Of a stretch of DNA of 28,078 nucleotides, positions 8,701 to 15,670 are shown piece after piece. This stretch comes from a virus, in IMG/VR virus record IMGVR_UViG_3300043444_000406, positions 1 through 28,078 of that record; one strand, given 5' to 3'. The position numbers and the translations under genes were made by a program. Under the pieces are notes generated by a model. It searched no databases, had not been told where the DNA came from, and was given only the letters and a program-made list of their open reading frames with translations. Position 1 is the first letter of the stretch, and each line of letters starts with the position of its first letter.

Positions 8701-8817
8701 CCTGCAACCAACGCCACAAACCAGATAAACGGTACAACTTCTAATGCTGCTGGTGAGGTTGTCCTCAACGGTGACGGTAGAATGAGTGTATATTACCGCT
8801 CTGGTTGGATAGCTTAA
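5713..8817 (+). CDS. Distal tail protein (Dit-like) with inserted beta modules
   Basis: A protein of 1034 residues; start and stop overlap as TAATG. Residues 1-170 match the N-terminal ring part of siphovirus distal tail proteins (GDYDVDGRYKARIITLAGSL, RRGVWLKFLENPTRAVFVRL, RIDFSIGLKAADPLKYEW). The second Dit domain (galectin-like in known structures) is split: NGNYDVSAIYEITGPI at ~200-215, IDTYSQEVALNG and WMKLKSGANEITLDDS at ~403-444, and the last strand GRMSVYYRSGWIA at 1022-1034. Between these lie insertions at ~241-398 and ~446-1020 holding eight copies of a module with the signature HG(F/Y/L)SxGD. Usual Dit length is about 250-300 residues, so most of this chain is inserted. Dit forms the hexameric hub joining tail tube and tip; the modules would project outward. 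Confidence 0.85.
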   Translation: MTINQGQENAILNKALSPVPFPHLTGAELNADIVLGTRTFNTIDANNVAWILTDIQGWLTTPEPEFPEVSRGIQGDGDYDVDGRYKARIITLAGSLLVPDRTYIPAAQQDLIDVVDLVRRGVWLKFLENPTRAVFVRLSGQPQIQTMNPRGRIDFSIGLKAADPLKYEWNEDRSDGYFLANVKASNYDGSETGAVSITNNGNYDVSAIYEITGPIIGPGASIFNNANSDLIEFAQPLRPARNLTVSNKSMTNGVVTLTLNTVSDLQAGDELMPRFVESRTVSQATRTSGSSLVTITTSGGHGFSTGDTVVLSGVNSDINGTEYSITRVNTTAFTFTSGATTAISNTTGTAFNITNDRYNGTFTLDSVDSTNNKVTYTTIYNETYASATAFSAVAYRSPDVLEIDTYSQEVALNGETYQQRSKLATLVDWMKLKSGANEITLDDSNQEPIYVYKVSQTNTTATLTTATEHGFNVTDVVLVDNVPALSNSYDTAVRQAITSYSQSGTAVTLNVTGHGYSAGDLVVISGVDAETIDGEYTIATVATNSFTVTSASSATTYTTSLPTGSAYVKKILKISHYSRSSFAAYIYTTTTHGLSVGDYVDVFGVPSGFDGFDGLQQIVAVDSGTNLITLSTRTEATVANTNVTGGTITKRFPITAVTPYSFSYVNGGTTNVSTTTVSALVSSEDIYSTPSSITKDTNVVTVVTTRPHGYTANNLVQVENVGAGFNVGTGDPVAIANVSRSGTTVTVRTAAAHSLIANDIVQVYGTSVTETDVSLNGTYSVLATSNNTHFTYTTQDTGTVATQTQERAFAAKKVRVAYYTKNASTSNAYSTTAGNVVWFYTKTNHGLATGDSVYVENLSSSLNGLQGTVTNVNATFFRVVSNNISLVTTANITSAAGGFSGNMVRLRFDAPHGLSRDDSIWVNSNTNSSINGPKTVAFIYDATAIEFDNGTTATGTLNNTTRGKVGRHYETSSVARAYPITNVINTTAFTYFSQEAPATNATNQINGTTSNAAGEVVLNGDGRMSVYYRSGWIA
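6433..6906 (+). repeat. Inserted beta module, first Dit loop
   Basis: Residues ~241-398 of the distal tail protein contain one clear module (GHGFSTGDTVVLSGVNSDING, His at residue 301, then YSITRVNTTAFTFTS) plus a second beta segment without the signature. It separates the Dit strand ending RPARNL from the strand VLEIDTYSQEVALNG. Confidence 0.7.
7048..8772 (+). repeat. Array of seven beta modules, second Dit loop
   Basis: Residues ~446-1020 carry seven modules, seen as EHGFNVTD (469), GHGYSAGD (514), THGLSVGD (592), PHGYTANN (708), AHSLIAND (753), NHGLATGD (845) and PHGLSRDD (912). Each is preceded by a T/V-rich strand and followed by a V-x-V/I strand, often an NG turn, then a T-x-F-x-(F/V) strand. 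The copies are diverged at DNA level, so this is an old array. The pattern resembles what databases often label E1 FCCH-like domains in phage tail proteins. Confidence 0.75.
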
Positions 8818-8826
8818 GGATTCTAA

Positions 8827-11145
8827 ATGACTGACTTATTGACGCCTAAATATCAGTTTATGGTGACGGACCTTGTTACCAACCGAGTCCTAGGGCAACT
8901 CCCTATTGATGGGGCATCATATACCAAAGCTATCCGCGGTGCTGGCGCTTTTTCTGGTGCCATCAAGGACCCGAACGCTCTAGCTCAAAGTGACATCTAC
9001 CGCAACACTATGCCGGGTCGAACTGGGCTGTATATCCTCAGGGACGGCGAGTGTGTTTGGGGTGGAATTCTTTGGTCCCGCAACTACAGCGCAAACAGTA
9101 AAACTTTGGAACTAAGCGGAGCAGAGTTTCCTAGCTACTTTTATCACCGCAAACTGTGGCGTACTTTTAACACGGTTATCGGCGGAACGCTTGTGGTTCC
9201 GACTTCAGGTGATGCCTACGTCCAGCTCGAGACTGGAAACTACTACAACTTCTTTGAGGGTCAGGCGGTTAAGGTTATGTTTACTGACGCCTCCCTCAGT
9301 AACTTGAATGGTTATTTCAACATTCTCGCCAACCCGGGCAGGGACTTTTTCTATGTGGATGCGTCGGAACGGTTCTACCGATTAAAGACCCGCAAAATTA
9401 CCAAATATGACACTAAAGACTCCGCTTCTGCCAGCAGCGCCACAGTAGAGTTTGTGACCAAAACTAGCCACACCTTCCAAAAAGGTGACCTAATCACCCT
9501 CAAAGGCACTGGAAACGCTCGAATGAACGGCACCAAAGAGGTTAAATCTACCCCCAACTCGACCACTTTTACTGCCGTAGTTCCCGCGTGGGCAGGATTT
9601 AAAAAACAAAAAAAGAAGGTCGTCACGCTAGCTAATGGGTCATACGCATCTATTAATGGGTCCATACCGCCCGGAACATATTCGGTATCAATCGACGTAA
9701 CTGCCAGCACTTATCGTTATGTGAAACAGTTGCTAGAAGCGATGGCGATAGATTTTGATGGAAGCGTGTTCCCGAACACCGCTATCGAACCGGGGACCGA
9801 TAAGGTTCTCGACATTGAGACCTATGAATGCGATGAAGATGGCTATGCCATCCTCACGACATCCACGGGGCACGAACTTGCTCCGGGTCAACGAGTGGTT
9901 ATTCGCAACGTTCGTAAAGACTTTAACGGCGAGCATACCGTTTCAGAAGTTGTTGACGACAACACCTTTAAATACTTTATTGGCTCCAACCCATTCTCTG
10001 AAAGCACTATTGACATCAAAAAATATACAGTCAATAGGAAAAAGGTAGTCAACAAAACAATTACATACACAACCACCGCCGCCCACGGGCTTAGCGTGGG
10101 TGACTCAATCACTATCACTGGGGTTCCTGCGGAGAAAGAGACTTATACCGAGGGCGGTAAGGAAAAAACCGCAACGCACGTCTACGACGGAGCCTATTTG
10201 GTTACAGTAGTGCCGACCACTACAACGTTCCAAGTTGATACCACCATTGTATTCAAGAACACAAAGACTGTAGCGGAAAAGGTTTTATCTTCGGGAACTA
10301 TCTATTCTTACCCAGAAGTGGTTGTTAAAACTTATGGCTCATTCACGGCTAACTCCGACATCGGTATAACTTTTAACGACGACGACGAAGATTTAGATAT
10401 CACCAAGGTTCCGACTCAGGTTCGAGGACATGAACTTTTAACGGTTGGAGAATACTTAGACCGCTTCTCAGATAGCTCTGGTGGCTTCGACTATAGAGTC
10501 GACTGCGCGTACGACTCTGAAACGAACTCTTTCACGAGAACATTTAGATTCATACCCGTTCTTCCAGCCTACGAATCAACCATTGATATCCAAACCAAAA
10601 TCCAGCTTCTAGGGGCGGACAAGTTGGTCTTTGAATACCCCGGAAACATCAGTGAAGTTTCAATGAGCGAATCAGCTGAAAATGCCGCAAACCGATTCTT
10701 TATGATTGGAAACAAAGAAGGTCTCGATAGCGAGGCGTCTCAGCCCTACTCGGCAGCCGTATCAGATGGATTCGACACAACCGACTTCCCGCTACTAGAT
10801 GCAAGTGCCTCTGATGACCAGAACGCCGACATTGACATTCTTTATCTGGGGGCTAAGCGATACGTCAATGAGGCTAGACCGCCAGTATCAGATATCGGTC
10901 TAACAATTAACGGGTCACTAACCCCCAAAGTTAATGAGTATATGCCGGGTGACTGGTGTACACTTATTATAGATGACCCATTCATTGCGCTGCGTCTAGC
11001 TAGTGACTCTGAGGCTCGAGACGACTTATTGATTAGAAAAATCAATAGCATCTCGGTGCAGGTAAATGAGGGTTCTACATTCCCTGAGGTTGTTACCTTA
11101 GACCTAGTGACAGAGTATGAAGTTGATACAGGAGAGTTTAACTAA
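8827..11145 (+). CDS. Minor tail protein, tail-tip hub (gp27-like), with inserted modules
   Basis: A protein of 772 residues with AAGGAT as RBS. The N-terminal ~115 residues follow the hub pattern of actinophage minor tail proteins (YQFMVTDLVTNRVLGQLP, then GAGAFSGAIKDPN, TGLYILRDGECVWGGILWSR). The second half of the hub is recognisable at ~525-620 (HELLTVGEYLDRFSD, LVFEYPGNISEVSMSESAEN) and continues to the end (NEYMPGDWCTLIIDDPF). Hub proteins close the tail tube under the distal tail ring and carry the receptor-binding parts. Residues ~128-475 hold four beta modules related to those in the distal tail protein, including AAHGLSVGDSITITGV at 418-433. The usual length of this family without insertions is roughly 400-600 residues. 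Its stop overlaps the next start (TAATG). Confidence 0.8.
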   Translation: MTDLLTPKYQFMVTDLVTNRVLGQLPIDGASYTKAIRGAGAFSGAIKDPNALAQSDIYRNTMPGRTGLYILRDGECVWGGILWSRNYSANSKTLELSGAEFPSYFYHRKLWRTFNTVIGGTLVVPTSGDAYVQLETGNYYNFFEGQAVKVMFTDASLSNLNGYFNILANPGRDFFYVDASERFYRLKTRKITKYDTKDSASASSATVEFVTKTSHTFQKGDLITLKGTGNARMNGTKEVKSTPNSTTFTAVVPAWAGFKKQKKKVVTLANGSYASINGSIPPGTYSVSIDVTASTYRYVKQLLEAMAIDFDGSVFPNTAIEPGTDKVLDIETYECDEDGYAILTTSTGHELAPGQRVVIRNVRKDFNGEHTVSEVVDDNTFKYFIGSNPFSESTIDIKKYTVNRKKVVNKTITYTTTAAHGLSVGDSITITGVPAEKETYTEGGKEKTATHVYDGAYLVTVVPTTTTFQVDTTIVFKNTKTVAEKVLSSGTIYSYPEVVVKTYGSFTANSDIGITFNDDDEDLDITKVPTQVRGHELLTVGEYLDRFSDSSGGFDYRVDCAYDSETNSFTRTFRFIPVLPAYESTIDIQTKIQLLGADKLVFEYPGNISEVSMSESAENAANRFFMIGNKEGLDSEASQPYSAAVSDGFDTTDFPLLDASASDDQNADIDILYLGAKRYVNEARPPVSDIGLTINGSLTPKVNEYMPGDWCTLIIDDPFIALRLASDSEARDDLLIRKINSISVQVNEGSTFPEVVTLDLVTEYEVDTGEFN
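9208..10251 (+). repeat. Four beta modules inserted in the hub protein
   Basis: Residues ~128-475 of the hub protein contain modules at ~128-180 (weak signature, NGYFNILANPGRDFFYV), ~205-255 (SHTFQKGDLITLKG), ~335-387 (GHELAPGQRVVIRNV) and ~405-475 (AHGLSVGDSITITGV). They are related in pattern to the arrays in the neighbouring genes. A Lys-rich piece (FKKQKKKVVTL) separates the second from the third. Confidence 0.7.
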
Positions 11146-14100
11146 TGCCTAGTAAGAGACTACGCAGTAAACGAACTATTGCCGCGGCTGTAACCAACCT
11201 ATCCTCCTCCGTAACACGAGTCGAGCAGGTCAGCGTTCCATACCAAATCTCTCCGCTGGCGTTGTCTGGGGATGCTTTTGACCAAGACGCCATCAAAACT
11301 GATGCGATTGCTAGTGGAGCCATTAGCTCCAAAACCCTCGGCCTTTCCGCTTACGTCCCTAACGGAGAAGGTACGCAGCGTGTACCTGCCCCGCTAAATG
11401 ACATCGAGTATTGGGAAGACGTTGTTGAGGGCCTCATCGAGCTTCACCGCAGCGGTATCCACGATAACGAGGACATCCAAAACGTAACTGTTACCACAGA
11501 GGGTTTGGTATTCACCCCCACTGGTTATGACGCTGACACGGACACATACGGAGATGCTCGAATCTATTTGACTGGACGACTTCCTATGCCTCGCAGTGGG
11601 GTTATCTACGCCACATGGAAGAGCACCGCTACTATCCCCATCAAGCTGATTTGGTGGACTGCTACAACTCCAGTCAAGGTCTCTAAAGCATCAATTGCCA
11701 GCAGTGTAGTTACGTTCACAACTGCGTCGGCACACGGCTTCTCTGTCGGTCAAGAAGTAAAGGTTACTGGTTGCGGCAGCACTTTTAACGGAATCTACAC
11801 TGTAGTTTCAAATGCTGGCGCTGAAGGTGAAACAACTGTATTCACCGCCGCCGCCAACTCGGTTGCTCCAGCCGACGTGAACGAAACAGTATTTGCTATC
11901 GAGGGCCTAGTTGCATTAGAAGAGCATGAGTATGTCAATTTAGAAAATAAGATTTCTTGGCGAGCTCCAGACACTGCTGGCGAATATGCAGTCTACGCAG
12001 AACTTCCATATGACTCCACCGAGCGCACTCTGACAGACGCCAAAGTCTTTGAAACAATCGGGTCTGGTAAATCGATAGTTGTCGCATCTAACGTCAACAA
12101 CTACTCCATCACATCGAATGTGATTACCTACACTACCGCTACAGACCACGAGTTCACGGCAGACGACATTATCTCTGTCGGGTACAGCCCAGAGGAAGTC
12201 TCCGCCGCATCCTCGGCACAGGTTTCGGCTGGTTCACCGAATGTATTGACCGTAAGGTTCTCTTCTGCCCACAAGTTCCATGTTGGATATGAAGTACTTC
12301 TAGACTTGTCGGCTACTCCGCTCAACGGAACATACACGGTTTCTGCCATCCCTAACACGACGGCAATCAACCTACTGACCACAATAAACACCACGGCTAA
12401 CACGGCTGTAACGGGCAATGTTACCGCCACCACCTCGCCACTCAGCGGGCAAGGAAAAATCACAAGCACCACGGCGAATACGTTCACAGTCGCAAGAACT
12501 AACCTACAAGACGTTTCTTCGACATCGATTTCGAACACACTGGCTCAGGTGGGCCGTCCTAGGTATTCTTACATAACCTACGCAGCGACTAACACTTCTG
12601 CCAACACTATTGAAATTTACACCGAGAGCCCTCACGGGTTTGAGGTCGCAGAGCCCATTGCGATTTCGGGACTCCCTTCAGAGACATTTCCTGGAGTTGA
12701 CGGTCAATACACTATTGCTGCAGCCACTGATAGATTCTTTAGAATTGACAACGCCAATGTGTCTACAACAGTCTCGTCAACAGCAATAACCGCTAAGCAA
12801 GCTCTGGCCTTTACGGGAAGTAGTGACTTCAACGTTGAGCTCAGCCCTGAGGGATTCAAGTTTACTGGCTCAGGTGACGCCTCCGTAGGGTCAGACCTAA
12901 GAACAACAGCGGATAACTTCCTGACACTGAGCCGAATCGATGGTCAGGTGCTAGCCACGATTGACAATCAGGGTGTCGGCACATTCTCGGAAGTTGCTAT
13001 CAACGACGCTCAGATTTCTGGTTACGGGCTAGTAGGAACGATTCTCAGCGACACATACAACGACAACGCCTATGGAGTCGTTGAGTATTCTGGAGACATT
13101 TTAAATCGCTTTGCTAGAGGGAATGTTTACAAGGGGTACTTCTACATCCCAAACAACACGGCTATCACTACCAAGTATGCAACTTTGGCATATGGAAGAT
13201 TTACTCTCAGCGAAAATCGTTCGTATCTTATTACTGCAGCATTCGGCGGTCTTCGAGGTACAGCATCGACTAACGCCGTAGTAGAACTTCTGATGAGCAC
13301 CGAGCCCTTCCAAGCAGATGCCGTTGGGCCTAGAAGGATGGCTAGTACTCTGGCTACCAGCGTGTACAGCGAGTTCACGCCGCTGATTGGTACCTTCTAC
13401 ACAGAGGCAGCGTCACCAGCCGAGGCAAGTGTTTCTATCTCTTCAATCTCTAGGTCGACCACTACCGTAACCGTTGTGACGTCTACCGCTCATGGATTGC
13501 TGGCTAATGATTATGTAGGAGTCTCTGGAACCACGAACACCCTCCTAGAGGGAACGTTCCTAGTAGCGACGGTAGTCAACACTGTGGCATTCACCTATAG
13601 CACAGAGACTACGGGGACAATCACATCACTGACGACAGGCACGGTGAGAAAGGTAAGCTCTCTTCTCAGTAGTGCTGGAGTGTTGCCTGCAGGACTGCCA
13701 ATCTACTGGTTGCTTAGACTTCGTCACGCAGCGGCTCCTACCTCATACTCACTGGGCTACACTTCCCTGCCGCTTACCGAGCCTCAGATGGAACTAACGG
13801 TTATTGACATTGGCGATTCGCGCTCGGGGCTGGGCGTTGACGCCAGCAAGGTGAACAGCAGCACTGGTCTGCTAGAGTTATCACCTGACAGTGGTAGTGG
13901 TGGTGGAACATCTACTTACACCGCAACCGAGACTGTGGCCGCTTCAAGCTCTGCCTACTATGACAACTACGGTAAGGGGTCAGGTACAAGTGACCCATAC
14001 GCTTACAAGTATTCGTTGTATCAGGGGAACCCAGGGACTGCGTCTGGAACCAAGAAGTCAGCCGTAGTGTTCCCTGCATTTGCAGGTCCGCCAGCTGGTG

Positions 14101-14471
14101 CTACAAACGTTACCGTCACCAAGGTTGAGGTCTATCTACGCAACCGTCACTCATACAATTCAAGCGGTCTTACCACAAAAATTGGTGTCCACAATAGCTC
14201 GTCCTTGGGGAGCTCTGTGCCAGCTGGTGTTAGTGGTATCACCTCAACGTCTACTACCTTCAGTAAGGGTCAAGGCAAGTGGGTCACTCTAAGCTCAACC
14301 ACACATGCTGGCTTTGCCCCAGACGGTTCCCAGTCGCATAGGGGAATCCTAATTAGCCTGACGTCACCTACTGGAACTTACGACTCCACACTATCTAACT
14401 ATGGCTATTTTGACGGAAATACGATGTCAGATGAGCCGCAACTTAGAATCACCTACACCTACGACTTATAA
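11145..14471 (+). CDS. Large minor tail protein, probable receptor-binding protein
   Basis: A protein of 1108 residues, coupled to the previous gene by TAATG. The N-terminus is basic and helical (MPSKRLRSKRTIAAAVTNL) and probably docks on the tail tip. Beta-module copies occur at ~183-240, 315-350, 362-425, 480-540 and 765-822. A beta-rich domain spans ~560-900 (AYGRFTLSENRSYLITAAFG, LPIYWLLRLRHAA). A Ser/Gly linker (SPDSGSGGGTSTY, ~913-925) leads to a C-terminal ~185-residue domain (VTKVEVYLRNRHSYNSSG, then GILISLTSPTGTYDSTLSNY, ending EPQLRITYTYDL). This domain resembles C-terminal beta-sandwich domains of mycobacteriophage minor tail proteins thought to bind cell-surface sugars. It is the last large tail gene, a usual site for host-range determinants. 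The receptor-binding role is inference. Confidence 0.72.
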   Translation: MPSKRLRSKRTIAAAVTNLSSSVTRVEQVSVPYQISPLALSGDAFDQDAIKTDAIASGAISSKTLGLSAYVPNGEGTQRVPAPLNDIEYWEDVVEGLIELHRSGIHDNEDIQNVTVTTEGLVFTPTGYDADTDTYGDARIYLTGRLPMPRSGVIYATWKSTATIPIKLIWWTATTPVKVSKASIASSVVTFTTASAHGFSVGQEVKVTGCGSTFNGIYTVVSNAGAEGETTVFTAAANSVAPADVNETVFAIEGLVALEEHEYVNLENKISWRAPDTAGEYAVYAELPYDSTERTLTDAKVFETIGSGKSIVVASNVNNYSITSNVITYTTATDHEFTADDIISVGYSPEEVSAASSAQVSAGSPNVLTVRFSSAHKFHVGYEVLLDLSATPLNGTYTVSAIPNTTAINLLTTINTTANTAVTGNVTATTSPLSGQGKITSTTANTFTVARTNLQDVSSTSISNTLAQVGRPRYSYITYAATNTSANTIEIYTESPHGFEVAEPIAISGLPSETFPGVDGQYTIAAATDRFFRIDNANVSTTVSSTAITAKQALAFTGSSDFNVELSPEGFKFTGSGDASVGSDLRTTADNFLTLSRIDGQVLATIDNQGVGTFSEVAINDAQISGYGLVGTILSDTYNDNAYGVVEYSGDILNRFARGNVYKGYFYIPNNTAITTKYATLAYGRFTLSENRSYLITAAFGGLRGTASTNAVVELLMSTEPFQADAVGPRRMASTLATSVYSEFTPLIGTFYTEAASPAEASVSISSISRSTTTVTVVTSTAHGLLANDYVGVSGTTNTLLEGTFLVATVVNTVAFTYSTETTGTITSLTTGTVRKVSSLLSSAGVLPAGLPIYWLLRLRHAAAPTSYSLGYTSLPLTEPQMELTVIDIGDSRSGLGVDASKVNSSTGLLELSPDSGSGGGTSTYTATETVAASSSAYYDNYGKGSGTSDPYAYKYSLYQGNPGTASGTKKSAVVFPAFAGPPAGATNVTVTKVEVYLRNRHSYNSSGLTTKIGVHNSSSLGSSVPAGVSGITSTSTTFSKGQGKWVTLSSTTHAGFAPDGSQSHRGILISLTSPTGTYDSTLSNYGYFDGNTMSDEPQLRITYTYDL
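11691..12779 (+). repeat. Four beta modules in the receptor-binding-type protein
   Basis: The signatures are AHGFSVGQEVKVTG (His at residue 197), DHEFTADDIISVG (335), AHKFHVGYEVLLD (376) and PHGFEVAEPIAISG (497), each with flanking T/V-rich strands. Residues ~245-300 between the first and second copies (LEEHEYVNLENKISW, AGEYAVYAELPYD) belong to the host domain, so the modules interrupt it. Confidence 0.7.
13437..13649 (+). repeat. Single beta module splitting the ~560-900 domain
   Basis: Residues ~765-835 form one clear module (TTVTVVTSTAHGLLANDYVG, then VVNTVAFTYST). It interrupts the beta-rich domain between TPLIGTFYTEA and LPAGLPIYWLLRLRH. Confidence 0.7.
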
Positions 14472-14483
14472 AATAGGACTATC

Positions 14484-14879
14484 ATGCCATCTATCCAAGT
14501 AAACGACATCGTGCAAGCTTCGCTATACAACGAAGTGACTAACTCGACCGCGACCCAGCGCTTCAAGGTTCTAGCTATTGACGGAACAGTGTATGAAGGC
14601 GGGGCACTACCCTGTGACACCGCCAGTGGTTGGGTTGTAGAAATCATCCTGAAAGACTTGGCAAATCTCAATCTCCCTTCGTCGCTATCAGAAATTACAG
14701 TAGTTGACCGAAGTGGAAATAAGCACTATCTAACGGGTAAAGATTTAGTCTGGCGCGACGCCAAAGGTTCATTGTTTGATGTAAACTTGATTGTAGAGTG
14801 GACATCTGGACACCAGATAGATGACGCTCAAATCGCAGCATTGCGAACCATCTCAGGACAAACAGACGTAGAAGGCTAA
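14484..14879 (+). CDS. Hypothetical protein, tail-proximal
   Basis: A protein of 131 residues starting 12 bases after the large tail gene, with AGGA as RBS. I do not recognise a family. It starts with short beta-like segments (IQVNDIVQASLYN, RFKVLAIDGTVYEG, GWVVEIILKD), then NKHYLTGKDLVW, suggesting an SH3-like small beta-barrel, and ends in a short acidic helix (DDAQIAALRTISG). No membrane segment, so it is not an obvious holin. The two genes after it are equally small; the three form a bridge between tail and replication blocks. Confidence 0.75.
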   Translation: MPSIQVNDIVQASLYNEVTNSTATQRFKVLAIDGTVYEGGALPCDTASGWVVEIILKDLANLNLPSSLSEITVVDRSGNKHYLTGKDLVWRDAKGSLFDVNLIVEWTSGHQIDDAQIAALRTISGQTDVEG

Positions 14880-14881
14880 CC

Positions 14882-15352
14882 ATGTATCACGTGAAAGACG
14901 GAGCGCGGACTCTTCAATTTAATGGAACACTGCTAGGTAAATCTTCCTCGTGGCGTCGCGGTTCAACTCGCTGGATTGAGTTTGAGTTATACAAGACTGA
15001 AAGCGGTTCGTACATTCTTTCGCGTGTGGGTGTTTCTTTGGTCTACCACGGAGCCGCCTGCTTGCTTGTTAAGCGATACGGACTTGTTGAGTCTGCCTAT
15101 ACAGAGCTAGAACCAGATGCAATTCCTTGCGACGAATGTTCGCCCACGGAAGAAGCAGATTTGATTTTCCCCGAAAAGCACCGCTACTGGGCTCAGGTTT
15201 CGGAAGAACCAGAGGCCGTACTAGATGCACTATATAAGTATGACCAAGGCGGTGCTCGTTACCTTACTAACGTCGCCCAGAGATTGTTGGAGGACGCATC
15301 CGAGAAAGACGAAGCTATTGAGTCGGTCTATCGGATTGAAATGATTCCTTAA
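14882..15352 (+). CDS. Hypothetical protein of a family seen in actinophages
   Basis: A protein of 156 residues, two bases after the previous stop, with AGAAGG as RBS. It opens with YHVKDGARTLQFNGTLLG and has WIEFELYKTESGSYILSRVG, a Cys pair (IPCDEC) and FPEKHRYWAQVSEEPEAVL, ending in an acidic helical region. I recall similar uncharacterised proteins in actinobacteriophage genomes but know no function. A single CxxC is not enough to claim a zinc site. The beta-rich front and helical back suggest a soluble protein. The stop is followed at once by the next ATG. Confidence 0.78.
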   Translation: MYHVKDGARTLQFNGTLLGKSSSWRRGSTRWIEFELYKTESGSYILSRVGVSLVYHGAACLLVKRYGLVESAYTELEPDAIPCDECSPTEEADLIFPEKHRYWAQVSEEPEAVLDALYKYDQGGARYLTNVAQRLLEDASEKDEAIESVYRIEMIP

Positions 15353-15619
15353 ATGTCAGAAGACGCCAAGGATTCATCGCACGTTAGCGACCCCATGACC
15401 TATATGGTCTCCGTCGCTGTAGAACTCCACGAGATGAAAAGGGCTCTCATCGAGGCTGGATTTACTAGCAAAGAAGCCCTATTCTTAGTTGGTCAGGCTG
15501 TCGCAGCTGGTGCTATGCTCCCTATCAGCGACTTTGGTCCAGACGACATTAGCAGCAATGCAGCCATGGACATCGATGACGAAGATTTCGATGAAGAAGA
15601 CAACGACGGCATGGTGTAG
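15353..15619 (+). CDS. Small acidic hypothetical protein
   Basis: A protein of 88 residues whose ATG follows the previous stop with no spacing, so it is probably translated by coupling. One helix-turn region (VAVELHEMKRALIEAGFTSK, then ALFLVGQAVAAGAM) is followed by a strongly acidic tail (DIDDEDFDEEDNDGM). I do not recognise a family. It ends the rightward structural block; the next gene starts behind a candidate promoter. Confidence 0.72.
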   Translation: MSEDAKDSSHVSDPMTYMVSVAVELHEMKRALIEAGFTSKEALFLVGQAVAAGAMLPISDFGPDDISSNAAMDIDDEDFDEEDNDGMV

Positions 15620-15648
15620 TTGCACTTCTACGAATAAAGCAGTATCCT
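15620..15648 (+). promoter_or_regulatory. Candidate promoter for the replication block
   Basis: TTGCAC (15620-15625) and TATCCT (15643-15648) are separated by exactly 17 bases, matching the sigma-70-type -35 at three positions and -10 at four. It lies in the gap between the last small gene and DNA polymerase, at the functional boundary between tail and replication genes. AAAGGAC before the ATG at 15671 is the RBS. Confidence 0.4.
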
Positions 15649-15670
15649 AAAACTCAAGCAAAGGACAAAA

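Noticed and set aside
12128-12538. A 136-codon minus-strand frame within the receptor-binding-type gene
   Set aside because: Antisense shadow of Thr/Ser/Val-rich coding sequence with no start signal.
14484-15619. Lysis genes (holin/endolysin) after the tail genes
   Set aside because: None of the three small proteins has transmembrane segments, amidase, lysozyme or peptidase motifs; lysis genes must lie outside the window.
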